Shown: piece by piece, positions 40,482-40,682 of the stretch
Layout of the letters: every line of letters starts with the position of its first letter
How positions within the stretch are numbered: the first letter of the stretch is position 1
NCBI GenBank assembly: GCA_021790195.1
Contig: JAJYIF010000028.1
Location: 1 to 40,682 of the forward strand
Source: Nitrospirota bacterium
GTDB lineage: Bacteria; Nitrospirota; Thermodesulfovibrionia; Thermodesulfovibrionales; UBA9159
Length of the DNA stretch: 40,682 nucleotides
Direction: 5' to 3'
Notes under the pieces: generated by a model
Seen by the model: only the letters and a program-made list of their open reading frames with translations
The model's database searches: none
What the model was told of the DNA's origin: nothing
Position numbers and translations under genes: made by a program

Positions 40482-40508
40482 AGCTTGCCTGCCGCAGGCA
40501 GGCAAGCT
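40482..40508 (+). other. Perfect hairpin downstream of the cytochrome operon
   Basis: AGCTTGCCTGCC and GGCAGGCAAGCT form a 12-base-pair stem with a GCA loop. It lies 47 bases beyond the stop and is not followed by a T run, so it is a possible Rho-type or stability element. A smaller CCGGC-ATA-GCCGG hairpin is at 40436-40448. Confidence 0.6.
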
Positions 40509-40551
40509 CAATTGAGGGAATCGACACGAGCCGCTGGCTCACAAAGGTTAA

Positions 40552-40682
40552 GGATATATTAACTGTCTCATAATAGTCTGTACTTCATAGTCGTCATTCC
40601 CGCGAAGGCGGGAATCCAGGTTGAGAAGCATGGATGCTCGACTAAGGACCTCGGGCATGACGGACGAAAGCCAAAAGTCTGT
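40552..40682. repeat. Dispersed 131-base repeat, copy B (runs off the window)
   Basis: It matches 18158-18288 with 3 differences and has the same CGTCAT...ATGACG inverted ends and the GCGAAGGCGGGAA hairpin. It lies about 120 bases after the last cytochrome gene. The right boundary cannot be seen. Confidence 0.9.

Noticed and set aside
40482-40508. Strong intrinsic terminator for the cytochrome operon
   Set aside because: The hairpin is perfect but no T run follows on the plus strand, so it is listed only as a structural element.

Overview
The window looks like a chromosomal segment of an anaerobic or microaerophilic Gram-negative bacterium with sigma-54 regulation. The best guess is a member of the Nitrospirota (Thermodesulfovibrionia-like) or a deep deltaproteobacterial relative. 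This is inferred from the ferredoxin-fused EtfA, the menaquinol-type b6/Rieske complex with pentahaem cytochromes, and the Cus-type metal efflux operon. No rRNA, tRNA or CRISPR was seen, so the taxonomy is a guess.

Layout. 1-709: an IS21-like end that cuts a GIY-YIG gene, next to a DUF6884 gene. 1144-4545 (minus): etfB-etfA, a four-helix-bundle (S23/TIGR02436) gene, and fabD. 5011-17018 (minus): a nitrogen-uptake island with three Amt ammonium transporters, a small drug/metabolite-type membrane protein, NhaA, an APC amino-acid permease, a beta-barrel porin, a PP2C-kinase fusion and two 64-residue stand-alone NtrC/NifA-type DNA-binding domains. 17113-21536 (plus): small redox and housekeeping genes (nitroreductase, CGGC protein, GNAT, membrane protein, quinone reductase, AlkD, TrmO). 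21543-34747 (minus): a long same-strand run of ClC channel, SHOCT protein, PII-like protein, YtkA-like Met-rich protein, CusC, CusB, CusA, NamZ (DUF1343), a MurU-AmgK fusion and an MFS carrier. 35171-36498: a double YtkA-like secreted protein and a universal stress protein. 36808-40434 (plus): a cytochrome b6/Rieske quinol-oxidising complex flanked by two paralogous pentahaem cytochromes c.

Main discovery candidate. Four promoters in the nitrogen island (amt1, HTH1-amt2, the small transporter plus amt3, HTH2-porin-APC) each have a recognisable -24/-12 sigma-54 element. Each also has one or more copies of the palindrome CTACAnTTTTGTAG, the nearest centred 77 to 86 bases upstream of the predicted start. 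Two of the four operons begin with a tiny protein that is essentially only the C-terminal Fis-type helix-turn-helix of an NtrC/NifA activator, without receiver or AAA+ domain. This looks like an undescribed nitrogen-uptake regulon in which stand-alone enhancer-binding domains may compete with, or modulate, a full-length activator encoded elsewhere.

Second candidate. S23-type four-helix-bundle cassettes with GC-rich, phrase-repeated, roughly inverted arms are lodged directly at gene 3' ends. One intact copy (2061-2580) seems to have replaced the native start of fabD. One decayed copy (29067-29220) now forms a 42-codon ORF whose stop overlaps the cusA start. Two further arm-like footprints lie after amt2 and after the YtkA-like gene. 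A separate 131-base repeat occurs at 18158-18288 and 40552-40682.
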